DNA from: Megalonaias nervosa
Taxonomy: Eukaryota; Mollusca; Bivalvia; Unionida; Unionidae
NCBI GenBank assembly: GCA_016617855.1
Contig: JAECUM010001911.1
Span: 1-64,000, forward strand
Length of the DNA stretch: 64,000 nt
Reading direction: 5' to 3'
A model generated the notes under the pieces. The model had not been told where the DNA came from. It did not search any database and saw only the letters and a program-made list of their open reading frames with translations. Positions 22,350 through 34,299 of this stretch are shown here, one piece after another (within the stretch, counting starts at the first letter, position 1; each line of letters begins with the position of its first letter). Position numbers and translations under genes: made by a program.

Positions 22350-24350
22350 TTGGATGGTTACAGTAAGTCTAAGATGCTCGAAAATCACAAATCTTCAAAC
22401 ATCTCTCAGATTCAACGAATCAACGTTCGTTGTAACGGCAACATGATTTTCATAAATGCCTACATGCAGACGTTACGCTGGTCTGCTTTGGCTACGTCTA
22501 TCAATTCCAGATTATTGAATATCACAGTAGAAACTTTCATTCTTAATGCACACGGTGCTTTAGCTAATAGAAACATGGCCACCACAAAAATGGCTGCACT
22601 ATGAATCCAGTCTGCCCTGGATGTTGAAGAAGAAAACTTCCACACATTCTGGCTGACAGAAGTTATTTGGTCACATGATACGAATAAAAATTTGTACAGT
22701 CTTGCCACCTCCGAAACCTGTGCAAGCCACAACCCAAGCGAAAATAAAGCAGAAATTGCGATTGGTCTATCTCAGTTTCACTAATAAAACATCTAACATT
22801 ACAAGCGAAAAACAGATTAAAAATAGAGCAGAAAAGAAACTAGCGCTAATGGTCATAATAACAGCATGGCACAATTTACAAAACAGTTCTACTAGCGATA
22901 ACACTCTTAGATTCGGCACACTAAAAAGCAGTAGATGGCGGGCGGCGTTGGAAACAAATGCTCCAAATCAAACAAGGGACGAATTAATATTCTGCTAACC
23001 TTCCGAAATCAAATATATCTCTTCCATAAATTTGAAGGTCTATAAAGTATTGACACCGGTCATCGTCATGATACCGCGCCAGGAAAGCCTCTCAAACGTA
23101 CAGAGCTTCACCACTTTTATGCATATGCCTGACACTGTAAAACAATGCGGTTATCGATGTTTAAAGGCAAAGTTTGAAGAAATAAGACTTCTACTTAAAG
23201 AACACAATCCAGTAGCTGTCTACTTTCAGGAGATACTTTTTTTCAAAGGAAACCATACAATTAATATAACAAATGTCTTAGCCTTCAACAACGTTCCCAG
23301 GCATACTGAGAGAAGTGTCCATCATCATAAATAATAAAGCCCTTCAAGCTCAAGCTCGTACTATATACAGAGACCAAGAGGAAAACACGGAGATCCTAGG
23401 TGACTAGGATCACGTTTTGCTTCTTTATTAAATCAGTATGGAAGATGGTACGAAAAAATCACTAGCAGAAAGATGGCAACTGTACCAAACACTCAGTGAA
23501 ATCTGATGAAATGGTCACGTACTTGCCAAAAATCTCAAATGCATTGGCTAGAAATTTCCCTAAAATCATCTCATCAGAATATTATTCAGAAAGGAACAGA
23601 CGTGTCAAAAACCTGAAAGAAAAGGTTCCTCTAAATTTTAAATATGAAGATAACAATAAACAGTTGCTCTCAAAAAAACTACAAGGCTCTTCATGTTGCC
23701 TGAACCCATGACAATATCCATTATCAACTTCTGATATATATAGATCTTATTACATCTTGAAAGGTTTTCAAGAAAATTTCGGAACTTTCCACGGACACGG
23801 CTAGTAGAAACAGTAACAGCAATAGTAAAACCAATAGATAACTATATCGAACCATTTCAAATGTCGCCTTCTGACACTAACAAACTGTATTTGGAAAACG
23901 ATGGGACGAATGATACATGACACACTCCTCTGGTATCACCAGTCAAATAAACTACAAATAGACCTTCATTGTTGATTCAGAAGGCAGAGTTGCGTAACAG
24001 GCCGTCTAGTCGGACATAAAGTATTTGTTATATGCCTTTTCGTTGAGAAAATAACATAAAGTTGCCATTATTTTTTGACTTGGAATCATCAATCAAATAT
24101 TCAACCTAGGCATATGTGAGCTGTATATCTAACATCATATCCAGTTCCTCGAAAGACACCAGTTGCAGAGTTTAGAAAAGTACTACGCTGTCAGAGAGCT
24201 ATACTCGTGAGATGGGTGTACCTCAGAGCAACTTATTGTCAGTCACCATATTCAACATACAGTCTGGGAAAAAATGCAATATACTGTTAGCTACATAGCT
24301 ACATTGGTGTAATGGTAATGAAAAGGCATACATAACAACCAAAGCTGCCC
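22350..24350 (+). mobile_element. LINE B fragment: ORF1 knuckle, endonuclease and RT up to the GVPQ motif
   Basis: At 22,554-22,625 the plus strand reads KHGHHKNGCTMNPVCPGC, a decayed zinc knuckle. At 23,145-23,240 it reads CLKAKFEEIRLLLKEHNPVA followed by VYFQE, the endonuclease start (usually CLQE). At about 23,300 it reads REVSIIINNKALQAQA. At 23,590-23,650 comes RRVKNLKEKVPLNFKYED. At 24,212-24,262 it reads MGVPQSNLLSVTIFNIQ, the RT motif before the palm. Homology stops there; the palm, RNase H and C-terminus are missing. Stops and frameshifts are frequent. Confidence 0.8.
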
Positions 24351-24599
24351 TGCAGTCACCCATTTCCGAAGTTCCATATACTGATTTTATATATAATATA
24401 CATCGATTGTTCTATATAATGTACAAAGTGATTGGAATGAAAATTCTAATAACAATCTTCACAACATGAAACACATCATTTTGCATTTATCTACACACGA
24501 ACACAACACAATAATGGGTATGGTATGAATTAAAACAAAATTCAAAAGCTTTAAAAAAGAAGAATTGTAAAAATATCTCATAGGAAGAAAAAACATTCT

Positions 24600-25200
24600 A
24601 TATAAGTGTTAACATCGAGTACTACAAGATTAAAGATGGAATGTAAAAGAGGTTAGAATTCTTTAAAAATGTATCGTTAAAATAGTATGGCAATAGGTAT
24701 AAACGTCTTTAAATTTAGGATCAAAATGAGTTATATAAACCGTTTTCCCTTAAAATGTTCAAGATTATATCGGGTTGTACATCATCAAAATATTCGTTAA
24801 TATCAACGATCTTCTGTCCTACAGGTGCAAGTAGATACATTGGACAAGAACGTGTCCAACTGTCAGCAGAGACGGGCATGATATGCACTTTTGTCTCGAT
24901 CTCCCCCTACGAGTAGGTATGCACGAGTCAAGTATGAGTTCCTACATGTTCCAGATATAACAATCTGTTTTCCACGATATTATTCGTTTGTTCAAATTGG
25001 AATCATCAAACTGGACTTTGAAGATCGGGACGCCATTAATTATCTTGATCTGTTACAGGTGGTCCCGATTATGAAACACATACCTCTGATAACAATAATT
25101 AAATGTCTCGATCATGCGACTTGTATAAGGTCATATTTCTGTGGCACAAATGCTTGATAACATATGGTCACAGAACGCAACATATGGAACATTTGTAGGA
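24600..25200 (-). mobile_element. LINE 3'-end fragment
   Basis: On the minus strand 24,810-24,885 reads KCISCPSLLTVGHVLVQCIY, the ORF2 C-terminal motif with one Val/Gly change. A 3' UTR resembling that at 27.3 kb lies below it. It sits close to the broken end of LINE B but in the opposite orientation, so it is a separate insertion. Confidence 0.7.
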
Positions 25201-25401
25201 CATTGGCTTGAATATTTTCTTCATTTACAAAGTTTCAGGAATAACTTTATACTTGAAAAGTGTAGGTATTTAGTCTCAGGCTGAAGCGGGTTGAATATAT
25301 TTATTTGTATGTCTTTCAGGATCATACTCTAGCCGTGTAGTACCTAGGTCGATATTCTTCCAGTAAGATCCCTGGTTTAAAATATATAGCTACGATCGCA
25401 G

Positions 25402-25403
<2 letters not shown>

Positions 25404-25449
<46 letters not shown>

Positions 25450-25474
25450 CCCCTCTCTCTCTCTCTCTCTCTCT
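25404..25474. repeat. (CT)n microsatellite with one interruption
   Basis: A CT run of about 70 bases, broken once by GCCCC near 25,448. Confidence 0.95.
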
Positions 25475-25699
25475 GAAACCTGATTTCACTTCCATCCTGT
25501 TCTAGGTATCAAGACTAAGGCATGGATTACATCTGTAATATTTCTGTCAGATGAGTGAGGAAAAAACGGAAACGGTTTCTCGAAAATGCAAACAGAAAAA
25601 AAAAACTAATGAAAAAAGGAAAAAGGAAATGAAAAAAGCATGATATATCATGGATCGAGTAAAGTGTCAGAGATATCTACCAAAGTCGACAAATTCAAG

Positions 25700-26250
25700 T
25701 TATCTCGATATGCTGATAATGCACTATCTAACTAGATCAGCGAAAGAGCATATGCGTCTTGTTGTGAGTTCTTTTTTCGTTGCCATAATGCACTGTATAA
25801 ACCGCCTTGACTGATTCCTTCTCCGGTGCTGATTGAAGAGAGTAAATAAGTTTTAATCTCACGTGCAGTATCTATGCAAAGTACACGTAAAATCACACAT
25901 TTTCTTCTTTGATAAATAAGGTGTTATCTCATCGGCACTTTGACAAGCTAAGCGTCTGTAATATCAATAGTAAATGTGCAAAATGCACGTTTTACATATA
26001 TCTGGTTGGTAACATGATACGGAGAATGGCGCATTGCAGTAGCAACAATAAAACAAATAATATACCCAAACATACATACGATATGAATTATAAATACCCT
26101 ACCAAGTGATTGAATCCATTACTGTCATGCTATAGTGTACGTACAGATAATTTAATGTCATTAACATTTGGACACAGCATGCAATCAATCAAAACACATC
26201 TTGCGCACCGTAAGATTCCAAATACCCTTTATAAATGCTTGCACGCAGAC
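25700..26250. repeat. RepA copy 2, without the expanded minisatellite
   Basis: It carries CTATCTAACTAGATCAGCGA, ATTGAAGAGAGTAAATAAG, GGAGAATGGCGCATTGCAG, CTACCAAGTGATTGAATC and CACAGCATGCAATC. All are in the order seen at 7.06-7.79 kb. Between the halves only a trace of one minisatellite unit is visible near 25,920-25,960. Confidence 0.6.
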
Positions 26251-27265
26251 CTGTTTTAGAAGACGTTAGATTTTCATGGGATAGTTTTAGTTAAGTAATA
26301 TTTTTTATTTATATACATTCCCCTCGATGCAGGAAAAGTAAAAACTGGTCTTAGGTAGAGAACACATATATAATTTTATGTAATAAGAATTGAAGTATAA
26401 TTGTTTGGAAAAAAAATGAAAGATAATATGCACGTTTTTTAAAAGAAAAAGGAATGCATCTGTGTATCGCTTTCAACGGCACATCTGAGCAGTTTTGGCT
26501 ATATAGAGAGTAAAGAGTAGGATGCAAAAATCGTAAAGCTTAAAACAATATTAAAATATGTGCATACGAACCATTCCGAGTGGTGGCAAACATATACACT
26601 CTATCGTTCTAAAAGTGACGAGGTAATTCTAAAAATGTATATAAAATAACTGTGTTATGTACATTTAATTTATATTGTGGGCATGACGTTCGTCTGTGAT
26701 AGAGGGTTATGGATGGAGCTTTTGCATACCTGACTTAAGTCATAATTGTAAATGGTAAACAAGATGCTTACTAGAATTTGAGTTCAAGGTCCTACTTTAT
26801 TTACGAGTCTATGGAATTTTCCATGACAACGATTAGTTTTTCCGAACATTCTATTGCATCTGAGGTCAAGTGTGGATGTGTGTATAAAGTGAACTTGGTA
26901 AACAAATAATTCATTTCTATCTAAAGATCAGTCTCGAGATTACAGTTGTGTTCAGATATAATTCGAGAGGAATCTGTCATTAAATAATACATTCGAAGTA
27001 ATATGTGCTCCATGACATTTGGATTAACACATTATTTTGGAATTATTGAGAACTTCTTCCAAGGCATTCTGGACTGCATTATTGTGGTATTTGAGGACAC
27101 TGACGACTTTCATTCATTCCAGAGCATTCTATACTTTTGGACTTGTGATATGACATTTGGGATTATTAGGGATATAATTCACAATGTGTCTCTTAAATTT
27201 TCACTTTGTAACTTACAGAAATACATTGTTTGTTGATTTTACTAAACGTGCTGTTTTCACTTCTT
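26251..27265. other. AT-rich non-coding stretch
   Basis: No gene or placed repeat. The plus-strand frame at 27,003-27,236 is hydrophobic and low-complexity and is not convincing. Confidence 0.45.
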
Positions 27266-27269
27266 TCTG

Positions 27270-27450
27270 TTACATATTTTAAGGCCTAGAGTCACAACAA
27301 AATACAAAGGTATAAAAGTCAAACTCTATAGAATATAGGATTAAAATGTTTATATAACTCGCATGCTTTTATGTAGCGTAATATCTTCTCTGGTGAAATA
27401 TCGTCAAAAGGGTTCTTCTTTGAGTTGACATCAGACAACTTTTGCCTCAG
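27270..27450 (-). mobile_element. short LINE 3'-end fragment
   Basis: The run TTATATAACTCGCATGCTTT followed by CTGGTGAAATATCGTCAAAA aligns with the 3' UTR and C-terminal start of the copies at 24.72 and 11.98 kb. It breaks off before the Cys/His motif is clearly readable. Confidence 0.5.
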
Positions 27451-27849
27451 TGAAAGACGATACACCCTTCATGTATGTTCATATAGTTCAGTTTGTTCTT
27501 GTGGCTTTCCAGTATAATTTTTATATTCATTTGTGCGTCCTCTATATTAAAAACAAATATACTGAATGTAGTCATCACTTGAAAATTATTGTGATCGTAG
27601 TACATAATTTAAATATTTGGTCATTGAATCTACGCTATTTGGCAAAAATATATGTTATGAATCTATTTTTCAGCAAGTGCTGACCTTAATGTAAACAGGA
27701 ATATAGTTGTGAGATGATGAATTGCGTCTCAATATCATTAATGGTTAGAAACACTGCAAAACAGTTGTCACGAATATTCCAAGTTCTGCCCTTCTTATTT
27801 GTATTGCATTCGTGTACTCATTTGCATTTAAACATGATACATTAGTACA

Positions 27850-29700
27850 AGCTCGCTGCTAAGAAATGGAAACAAATTACATTGACAGGAACATTGCAGA
27901 AAATCTCATAGTAAGAGGACAATTCGGAACATTTCAGTCGTTTCAAAAACCTGAAATAAAAGGATTCTTCAAATTTCAATTCTACCAACACTGAAGTTCA
28001 AAATAAATCTTTCATTCTCTGAGAACTACACGACTCTCCCGACTGAGCTAATGACACTTCAGCAGCGCCAGACTGTATCCACTATCAACGCCAGAAAAAC
28101 GCAGCTTTCAGTACACAAACACAACATTTTCAATCAGATTTCAGTATACAGAAAGGCGGTTTTTCGTCGTCTGAGCGAGAAGCGAGAGTGATATGTACGC
28201 CTAACCCTGGAAAGAACTAGACCGAGCCTTCCACCCCAAAAACACCAACAAAACTATTTTTAAACCATGGAATGAATGATCAGTGGCAGATTCTTCATGT
28301 ATCTCAAGTTAAACAAACTGTTATCGCACCTTCAATGTGGATTCAAGCGCTAGGGAAGCATGAAAGGTCATCCACTCAGGCTTTAAATCACATGAAAGTA
28401 CTGGGTAATGAATGACCAAACACGACCTAGATCTATGGGGCCGCACAGCCAGCTTTATATCTATATTTTAATGAAATTGTTTAGTTCAGTAGGTGCCACC
28501 CTTCCTGGAAACTATCTTCCTGATAGGGCGTATATCAGGGTAGCAAATTATCAGTTACCCTTTTCAACATCAAAATTTACAACATAGTGAAATGCCATAA
28601 TATATGAACAGACTGCTGTTTGTCTGTCGACTACTTTTGATCTGCTACGTATGTATCATATTTAACATTATGTACAGAGAAGCATAAATAGTGGTCCGAA
28701 ATGGCCAGAAAAAACAGCCGCAAATTTGTTAAATATAAAACTGTTTGTGTGCATTTCTTCTACTGATTATCCAAAATATTGTCTTAACGCTTCTCGTATC
28801 ATTGCTGCAGAGAACACTACATTGCAGAGCTTCTTCTTTACCGTAAGCTAACGTTCCTTCCCAATTTCACGTGCCTATTAGATGCCTCAGAGACAAATGC
28901 TAAATTCGTCCTGGACTTGAAACGATTCATGGCAAAATCATAGTGGGGAGCAGATCGGAAGGTCTTAATCCGGTTATGCAATACTCTTGTTAGATTTAAG
29001 CTTGACTGTGCCTCAGCTGTGTACGGGTGAGATAAGAAGCTTTACCTGCATATCGTTGATCCGATAAACAGTCAGGGCCGTTGCTTGAGAAGACTTAAAA
29101 CTTTCACTTGATAAAACCTAGATTTTGAACCCTGAAGCATTTTGAATCATGTCACAATGGTACAAGACAATGAAAAAGCAGGAGAAACCAAAACGTCCTT
29201 GCAAACTCCCGTTATAGAATGGAAATTTCATACAGGGACTTAAAATATTATATAAATCGGCATGTTTACATACTTAGCAATATAGCTGGAATAGAACTCC
29301 AACCTTCGAAACATCAAGCCCATCAACGGAAAAACAAATCACTCATATAAAACATATGACAGGGATGAGGCGGGATTGTATATGAGACAGGATTATCTGA
29401 TTTGTGTAAACCTCATGAAGGCTGAACCTCGACTAAAGCACATAATCTGCAGTGTCCACCGACAATGGAACACATTCTTGTTCAGTACATTGGCTTCAAT
29501 CTTAAAAGATGGAACTTGTTATGTGAACTCTGTCAAGAAACTGTATGTTGTACCGTCAGAGAAAATAATGGATTTCTTAAGCGAATATGGTTTACACTAT
29601 ACATTTTGACGCTATATTCAAAAGATTTTAGATTTCGTACCTTTATATTGTATGTTTCATACCTATGAATGTTCTTTAACATCGTTACGTTTTGCTATTA
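27850..29700 (+). mobile_element. LINE C fragment: linker, RT and ORF2 C-terminus
   Basis: The linker at 27,940 (CAAAAACCTGAAATAAAAGG) matches LINE B. At 28,050-28,090 it reads DTSAAPDCIHYQR. At 28,300-28,370 it reads LKLNKLLSPFQCGF. At 28,527-28,577 it reads GVYQGSKLSVTLFNIKI. At about 28,612-28,650 it reads CCLSVDYF, so the catalytic VDD is VDY followed by a stop. The thumb near 28.9-29.0 kb reads WGADRKVLIRLCNTLVRFKL. At 29,450-29,500 the C-terminus reads CPPTMEHILVQYIGF. RNase H is largely deleted: thumb and C-terminus are too close. Confidence 0.8.
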
Positions 29701-29827
29701 TTCTGTAGTGCTACATATTGACGTTTGTTTGGAAGTGTTTATCTTCGCAAAGCTTACCTTTCTCCATTTTTCATAGGTTGCCGTTCTTTAGATTTTGCGA
29801 ACTCACTTTTGTGATCGGTACAATTTC

Positions 29828-29828
<1 letters not shown>

Positions 29829-29883
<55 letters not shown>

Positions 29884-29895
29884 TTATTTATTTGT
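29829..29895. repeat. (AT)n microsatellite followed by (TTTA)n
   Basis: About 25 AT units run directly into four TTTA units. Confidence 0.95.
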
Positions 29896-29899
29896 ATGT

Positions 29900-31200
29900 A
29901 TGTGCGTGTGTTGCAATGATAAAAAGTGACATAAACTGTTACTTTGTTACAGTAAATTAATCAAGCATTTTGGAAGTAGTTATTTTACTAGCAAAATGAC
30001 ACTTTGAAGTAAAATAAAATAATGTCTGTTGCCATCTATTGCCATCACATATAATAATCTACAACCAGTGTGTTTGGTTCCAAATCCTATGTGCTATATG
30101 GTTTCTATTTAAAAACAAGTGACACAAAGTGAATTAGATATCCTGCATAGACTATAAAATAATCTTACGACACTCTGTAAATATTATTCTTGTTTATGTC
30201 AAATTTGTATAAAATACCCATTCCTACTGAGTATTATTTATAGGACATGGCTTCAGATTCAGGTATACATATCTGGACCGGAAGAAACCATTTCAACAAA
30301 TGCCGACTTGATAATTTTGAAGATGAACTATTTGCATGCGCTTTATCTATTTGCTGTTTAAATGTTAGTTTTCCTTTCTGTCATTTCTTATTTAAGGGCA
30401 TTTGCTGCTTCTAATTTCATATTTGTGTGCAGTCATCTTACTAAAAAGCTCGCTTAGTGCATATGAAGGTACTGTCCAGAATGAAAAAGGACATTATTTA
30501 TGCACTTGGCATACAATAACAAATTTACGCCAATGAATCTAAATTACAAAAGAGCTCAGAGTAATGCAAAATTATTTCAAGAGCTCCGTCAGCCATATAT
30601 ATGAAACTGTTACCTTGGATTTGTTGTTGATTTGCCTCTGATCCTAATCGTTTCGCAACTCTTGTCTCTTTTGTAAACTTTAATCGATTAAAATATTTAT
30701 ATTTAGAAGGATAGTTTTTTATGCACATAATGACGCCGAGACATCGCGGGACCAAATGGTATTCTGACAGCCATTCCAAGGTCAATGGGCTATTCAGTTC
30801 TTATCAAATTAAATTGTCAGACTTTAATACTATATCCATTGCAGGATCAAATTTAGAAAGCTTTACGGAAATAAACAAGGAGATACTTACGAAGGAAGGT
30901 TAAGCAATGAAATTGAAATTAAAATGGCTAGTACATACTACTGCAGAATAATCTCAGCTGTGTTTGTTATGATTGCATATAAGTTGCCCACGCCCCGAAA
31001 AAGGAGAAATTCATAATGTTGTTGTATTTTCTTGTCTATATAATCATAAATCACAATTCTGCTGAACACGTGTTGAAGGCATTCATGCATTTTAACCAAA
31101 GCTGTTTGTTCTCCTTATATTAAGAAAGCCTTAGGCAAGTTGGATGACGGGATAATCTGTGATGGCTAAACACATTTCTTATTTCTATCAATATCATATT
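29900..31200. other. non-coding stretch
   Basis: Nothing recognised. Overlapping frames at 30,525-30,785 (minus) and 30,721-30,903 (plus) have no identifiable content. Confidence 0.45.
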
Positions 31201-31204
31201 ATGC

Positions 31205-31315
31205 AAATCTTTCATCGATGTCATGAAGCTTAGACAGGTTTATCGATGTGTGAACGCTATCTGAGATACGTTCATCGACATGAGAAAGCCATGTGAGATA
31301 CGTTTATCGAACTGG
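31205..31315. repeat. degenerate 28-32-bp tandem repeat
   Basis: The core TT(C/T)ATCGA recurs at 31,211, 31,239, 31,271 and 31,303. The last two units also share GAGATACGTT just before it. Spacing is 28, 32 and 32 bases. Confidence 0.6.
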
Positions 31316-31970
31316 CCTGCATTCGATGACATGATTTGCCAATATCATTGGTCGTTGCTGTGCATCATGTGACTCTGATATGAAAGAAACTAAAACTTGC
31401 GTTAAAGCAACGATTTGATTTTATAACATAATTTGCCGATGGCGTTTTAAATACAAGCTAGACTTGTGAAGTTATATTACTATTTTCCGGCTGCGTCCAT
31501 GCCAATTATCCGCCGTTTGTTTTTATGTCTAAATTCTTATTATAAAAGAAAAGAAACAATTAACTGATTAGATACATCACATTGTAAATCCCTCCTTTTT
31601 GGATCGTAGAGAAGGCTAATTAAGGAAGTGATGATGAACTAATGAATTAAATAAAAATTATATCACTATTTTACTTCACAGATAAGATGGCTTCAGGGTA
31701 TTGATTATGTTGGGATATAACTGTTCATTATTTTGATGTAATATTTATCCTAGTTCTCAGCCTTGAAAATTGTTTTTTGTACCTCATATCCATGTTGAGT
31801 TGGAGAATAAATTAACGTCTGGTTTATCTGTAGATAGAGCCATGAAGATTAGAAAAGATATCATACGTGTCAGTGTTTTGAACATTTAATGGGCAATGTT
31901 ACTTACAAATTGGACCTTAGAACCTTCTAACCTGATTGAGTTACTCGAGCCATCTGAATATCGCCAGTGT

Positions 31971-33063
31971 CATAGCTGCCAACCCCCAAGTACAAAAATA
32001 CTGATTGCTTATGACAAAAATACTGATTTGCAGGACCAAATACTGATTTTTAAACATTTTAATGCATATGTAACTACTTGCAACATATACAACCATCAGT
32101 AAGGTAGGACTGTGCCTTACATAATTATTTAATGTCAAAGATGCATGTGTTGCACACTTGCACCTTCTGGGCGGGCACCTTGTTCCATTCGGGTGCCCAT
32201 TCAGAAGGTGCAAGAGTGCAACACACTCAGACACAGGCTGTTTATAGGAGCCTTTTCCACACCTTGTTTATTTTTTCAATTATTATCGATTCCAATGTAC
32301 CAACTTTCATTGATAATCTCAATTCTGTGTGATTTTCTTACTGAACTGTTTTCATTCTAGCATACGAGTAATCCTTTGCGATTTAACTGTCTGGAAAACG
32401 TGTGCAAAATAAATCGCCAGCAACACTAGTAACTGAAAGAGGAAGGTTCATTTCTAAAAGAAATTTAATAAACCGAATTTCGATCGAATTACGTCAAGGT
32501 TCTCTCTGGTATTTATATACATCCAAGTTCAGCCTAAGTTGTCTATGATGAAGCAGCAAGCTAATGTTTATTAGCTTTTTCGTGCTCTTGTATTTCATGT
32601 GTGCCCAATAGCGAAATTACATTACACAATTTCCAAAACGTAAAGTCTTCTCCTTTACTAGATGATTTCACAAATCTAAACAAGACGGCACAATTGTCCT
32701 TTCAGTTCTGGTGAAAATTTTGAATATTCTGCTTTCCTATTCAACATGATTAGAAGTTGAATATTATGAAGATGAGACACAGTGGTAGCGGTAACTGTTT
32801 GTGAAATTCAATATGGCGGATAAAGACAGGCATGATAGCCTCAATTTCGAATGAACCAATCATATTGTAGAACTGTATTCCTATATACATGCGATACATT
32901 TATATCAGAATGGAACAGAGTGCCCATTCTAAACTGAAAATTGCAAGGAAATTTTTTTTATTTTTTTTAAATTAAAAAACGTATTTTTTGCAAAAAAACG
33001 TACACCCGTATTCAAGTCCAAAATACGGAACAAATACGGAAAAAACGGGACAGTTGGCAGCTA

Positions 33064-33065
<2 letters not shown>
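31971..33065. mobile_element. non-autonomous DNA transposon candidate, 1,095 bp, 13-bp TIRs
   Basis: The left end CATAGCTGCCAAC (31,971-31,983) is the perfect reverse complement of the right end GTTGGCAGCTATG (33,053-33,065). Both are flanked outside by CAGTGT (31,965-31,970 and 33,066-33,071), a possible 6-bp target duplication; the right one adjoins a (TG)n run, which lowers its weight. Inside the left end AATACTGAT occurs three times, and inside the right end ATACGG-type units repeat, so subterminal repeats are present. No transposase is encoded. The superfamily cannot be named from this. Confidence 0.6.
32146..32225. ncRNA. 80-nt pre-miRNA-like hairpin inside the TIR element
   Basis: Arms of 34 nt (32,146-32,179 and 32,192-32,225) enclose a 12-nt loop. 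The left arm starts TGTGTTGCACACTTGCACC and the right arm ends GGTGCAAGAGTGCAACACA. Thirty of 34 positions pair by Watson-Crick rules, two more can pair as G-U on the plus-strand transcript, and two are mismatched. Size, loop and stem fit an animal pre-miRNA, but I do not recognise a known miRNA. It could equally be a transposon-internal palindrome. It is GC-rich against an AT-rich background. Confidence 0.35.

Positions 33066-33068
<3 letters not shown>

Positions 33069-33115
<47 letters not shown>
33069..33115. repeat. (TG)n microsatellite
   Basis: About 23 TG units directly outside the right end of the TIR element. Confidence 0.95.
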
Positions 33116-33119
<4 letters not shown>

Positions 33120-33709
33120 AACTGACAACGAATAGTGCAAACCTAGTTACTCACTAGCCCGAGCAATTTCGACTCTAACTGAGTCATTGTCAAATGCAAT
33201 CACCAAACAGAGACAAGACAAACAATAAACGCAAATAGCGTAGAAATTATAAACGTTTACATATATATTCCTACTGGAATCAAAGTTTGGAAATGTTTTC
33301 GTTTCGAATAGTTGGTTTCAGCTTGACTGATGATCATGCACTACTATTTATATCGAACTACAAATGGATGAGCCATATCAGCATCTGTATTTTTATGTAA
33401 ACTGGTGTAACCGTAAATTATATCCGGGATATTACATTGTTCTGACAGTAATTATAGGCGCGTGAGAAAATAATGAGCAAACTGAAGACAAAAAATGCAA
33501 ATGTACTAGCTATAAAACGATGGTGATTTTATTTGTGCGTGGTTGTCTATTTCTAGTCTTCTTGATTTAGACCGCTTGGTTTTAATGTTCTAAGGCGGTG
33601 TACCCAGTAAGATTCTTTTTCTTTCCTGGTTTCGGAACACATGTGATCCCTTGCTGGATCCAGTGCACTCGAAAGGTCTGAGATTCTCCAAATGATTTGT
33701 ATTATATAT

Positions 33710-33798
33710 AATTAAAATCTGAACACAACATTAAGACTGATTCTGCTTCTGATGTTAAAGCAAGAATGAATCATTCTTAGGTAAACAAGATTATATAC
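33710..33798 (+). repeat. 89-bp direct repeat, copy 1
   Basis: Begins AATTAAAATCTGAACACAAC and ends GTAAACAAGATTATATAC. It is identical to 35,482-35,570 except for one C/A difference near the TCATTCTT/TAATTCTT position. Confidence 0.95.
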
Positions 33799-34299
33799 AC
33801 AAATAAATATGGATACAGGACGACGAAGAGTGAATATAAAATAAGTCGATTTATGTTAGATCCTAATTCAATGGCGATTAACGCCTTGCGCATCTGAACA
33901 AATCACAATCGAGGTCATATCATGTAACCTTTCATATCTGTAAACGCGTATATGAAAAAGAGGACAGTGTAAATTACTTTGAAACCCGTGATGCGTGATA
34001 AAGATAATAATGATATGATGAATTGGTTTTGAAACATTACTTCTGAACTCTGCTTTACTGCAACACGGCTCTTAAGGGTTTAATGAACGTTTATTCGCTA
34101 TGTGAAACCAATATTTTGTTAGAAACATAGAATGAATAAATTATACAGATGATTTTAACTTTCATTTGACAATCAAATCTCCTAAATAGGCAAAGTTGAT
34201 AGCCACATTTGAATCCTTTTATTTTGTAACCTTGAATAATTAAACGTACACTTAGAAAAATTGCAATTGGGCCTATTTTAAGTCAAGTAGAATTTATTA

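Noticed and set aside
22460..22732. 90-codon minus-strand ORF
   Set aside because: It is antisense to the zinc-knuckle region of LINE B ORF1 and matches the plus strand of LINE D and F for that reason.
29376..29668. Two overlapping ORFs taken as a host exon
   Set aside because: One frame reads PTMEHILVQYIGF, the LINE ORF2 C-terminal motif, so both belong to LINE C.
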